From Planctomycetota bacterium (lineage in GTDB: Bacteria; Planctomycetota; Planctomycetia; Pirellulales; Pirellulaceae), in assembly GCA_023417165.1 (NCBI GenBank), contig JAEZGD010000487.1, positions 1-7,258 on the forward strand: a DNA stretch of 7,258 nt, written 5' to 3'. Below the pieces are notes generated by a model that saw nothing but the letters and a program-made list of their open reading frames with translations, was not told where the DNA came from and did not search any database. Positions within the stretch are counted from its first letter, which is position 1, and the number at the start of each line of letters is the position of its first letter. Positions 6,850-7,258 of the stretch are shown here, piece after piece. A program made the position numbers and the translations under genes.

Positions 6850-7258
6850 ATGTCGCAGACTCTTATCGAAGAAGGACTTCGCCGCGCGCGTAGCGAATTG
6901 CTCGACCTTGGGACGAGGAATCGTCTGATTCATACGCGGAGGTCCAATAAATTTTCCAGCAGTGTAGAGATTGTCGACGAGTTGGCTGACCAGGTGTACA
7001 AGCACCTGGTGGTGGACGGCAAACCGATGACCTTCTTGCCCGCGCCCGGGTCTGACGGCGATCCAGAGGACGCTGAATCCGCAGAGGACACTTACGAATT
7101 CCTAGCGCAGCCCGATGACGAAGTGGACGCCAATGGCGTCGCGCGCCGGCATACCGACGATCGCTTGCAAACGCCGTTGGGCAGTAAGAAACTGCAAACT
7201 CGCCTGCTGAAACTTTTTTGCGATGCGAGAACTTTCGAAGAGGAGCAAGGAGTTAATG
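6850..7258 (+). CDS. N-terminus of a large DUF4011-domain protein (3' truncated), probable helicase-nuclease defence protein
   Basis: The frame is open to the right edge without a stop, giving 136 residues plus one base. The DUF4011 signature is clear: R-S-E-L-L-D-L-G-T-R-N-R-L-I-H (about 13-27, family form LLDLSxRNRLL), then an acidic linker (about 68-100), then T-D-D-R-L-Q-T-P-L-G (103-112) and L-L-K-L-F-C-D-A-R-T-F-E-E-E-Q-G-V-N (119-136), matching the family pattern ARTxxEEQGVN. In known relatives DUF4011 is followed by a superfamily 1 helicase, a Vsr-like nuclease region and DUF3320 in proteins well over 1,000 residues; these parts lie beyond the window and are predicted only. The family is associated with anti-phage defence (I recall it as Hhe in surveys, from memory). 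An in-frame ATG at 6796 would add 18 residues; 6850 is preferred because the family motif begins soon after it. Codons AGG, AGA and CTT are used more often than in the TIM-barrel gene, suggesting transfer. The 193-base gap upstream shows no clear promoter or terminator. Confidence 0.85.
   Translation, partial: MSQTLIEEGLRRARSELLDLGTRNRLIHTRRSNKFSSSVEIVDELADQVYKHLVVDGKPMTFLPAPGSDGDPEDAESAEDTYEFLAQPDDEVDANGVARRHTDDRLQTPLGSKKLQTRLLKLFCDARTFEEEQGVN

Noticed and set aside
1..7258. CRISPR array, tRNA, rRNA, insertion sequence or attachment site
   Set aside because: No spaced identical short repeats, cloverleaf sequence, transposase motif or terminal inverted repeat was seen; the only tandem repeat is coding.

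Overview
The window most likely comes from a planctomycete. The evidence is protein content: a DUF1549/DUF1553 protein (PSCyt2/PSD1, families named from Planctomycetes) next to a DUF1501 protein, a secreted protein full of EF-hands, a Tat-exported xylose-isomerase-like TIM barrel, and the end of a large surface-type repeat protein. DNA is GC-rich, and most starts lack a clear Shine-Dalgarno sequence. The assignment is inferred from gene families only; there is no rRNA or other marker in the window.

Layout, left to right. (1) 3-743, plus: the C-terminal 246 residues of a protein built from exact 46-residue tandem repeats, cut by the left edge. (2) 759-2348, 2386-3723 and 3782-5347, all minus: a likely operon, transcribed right to left, encoding DUF1549/DUF1553, then DUF1501, then an 11-loop EF-hand protein. 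Gaps are 58 and 37 bases; the first holds a strong inverted repeat with two mutually exclusive folds. (3) 5348-5558: a divergent intergenic region with a fairly good sigma70-like promoter for the minus operon and a weaker one for the plus gene. (4) 5559-6656, plus: a Tat-signal TIM-barrel sugar isomerase/epimerase-like protein. (5) 6657-6849: a non-coding gap with no convincing signal. (6) 6850 to the right edge, plus: the first 136 residues of a large DUF4011-domain protein, the family of DUF4011/helicase/Vsr-like nuclease/DUF3320 proteins associated with anti-phage defence. It has no stop inside the window.

How the genes fit together: the three minus-strand products and the TIM-barrel protein all carry export signals (Sec-type for the DUF1553 and EF-hand proteins, Tat-type for DUF1501 and the TIM barrel). 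They probably act outside the cytoplasm. Possible themes are metal/calcium binding and processing of an external substrate, but no substrate can be read from the sequence. The DUF4011 gene is unrelated to this set, uses codons differently, and may be the edge of a defence island continuing to the right. No RNA gene, CRISPR array, insertion sequence or origin was seen.
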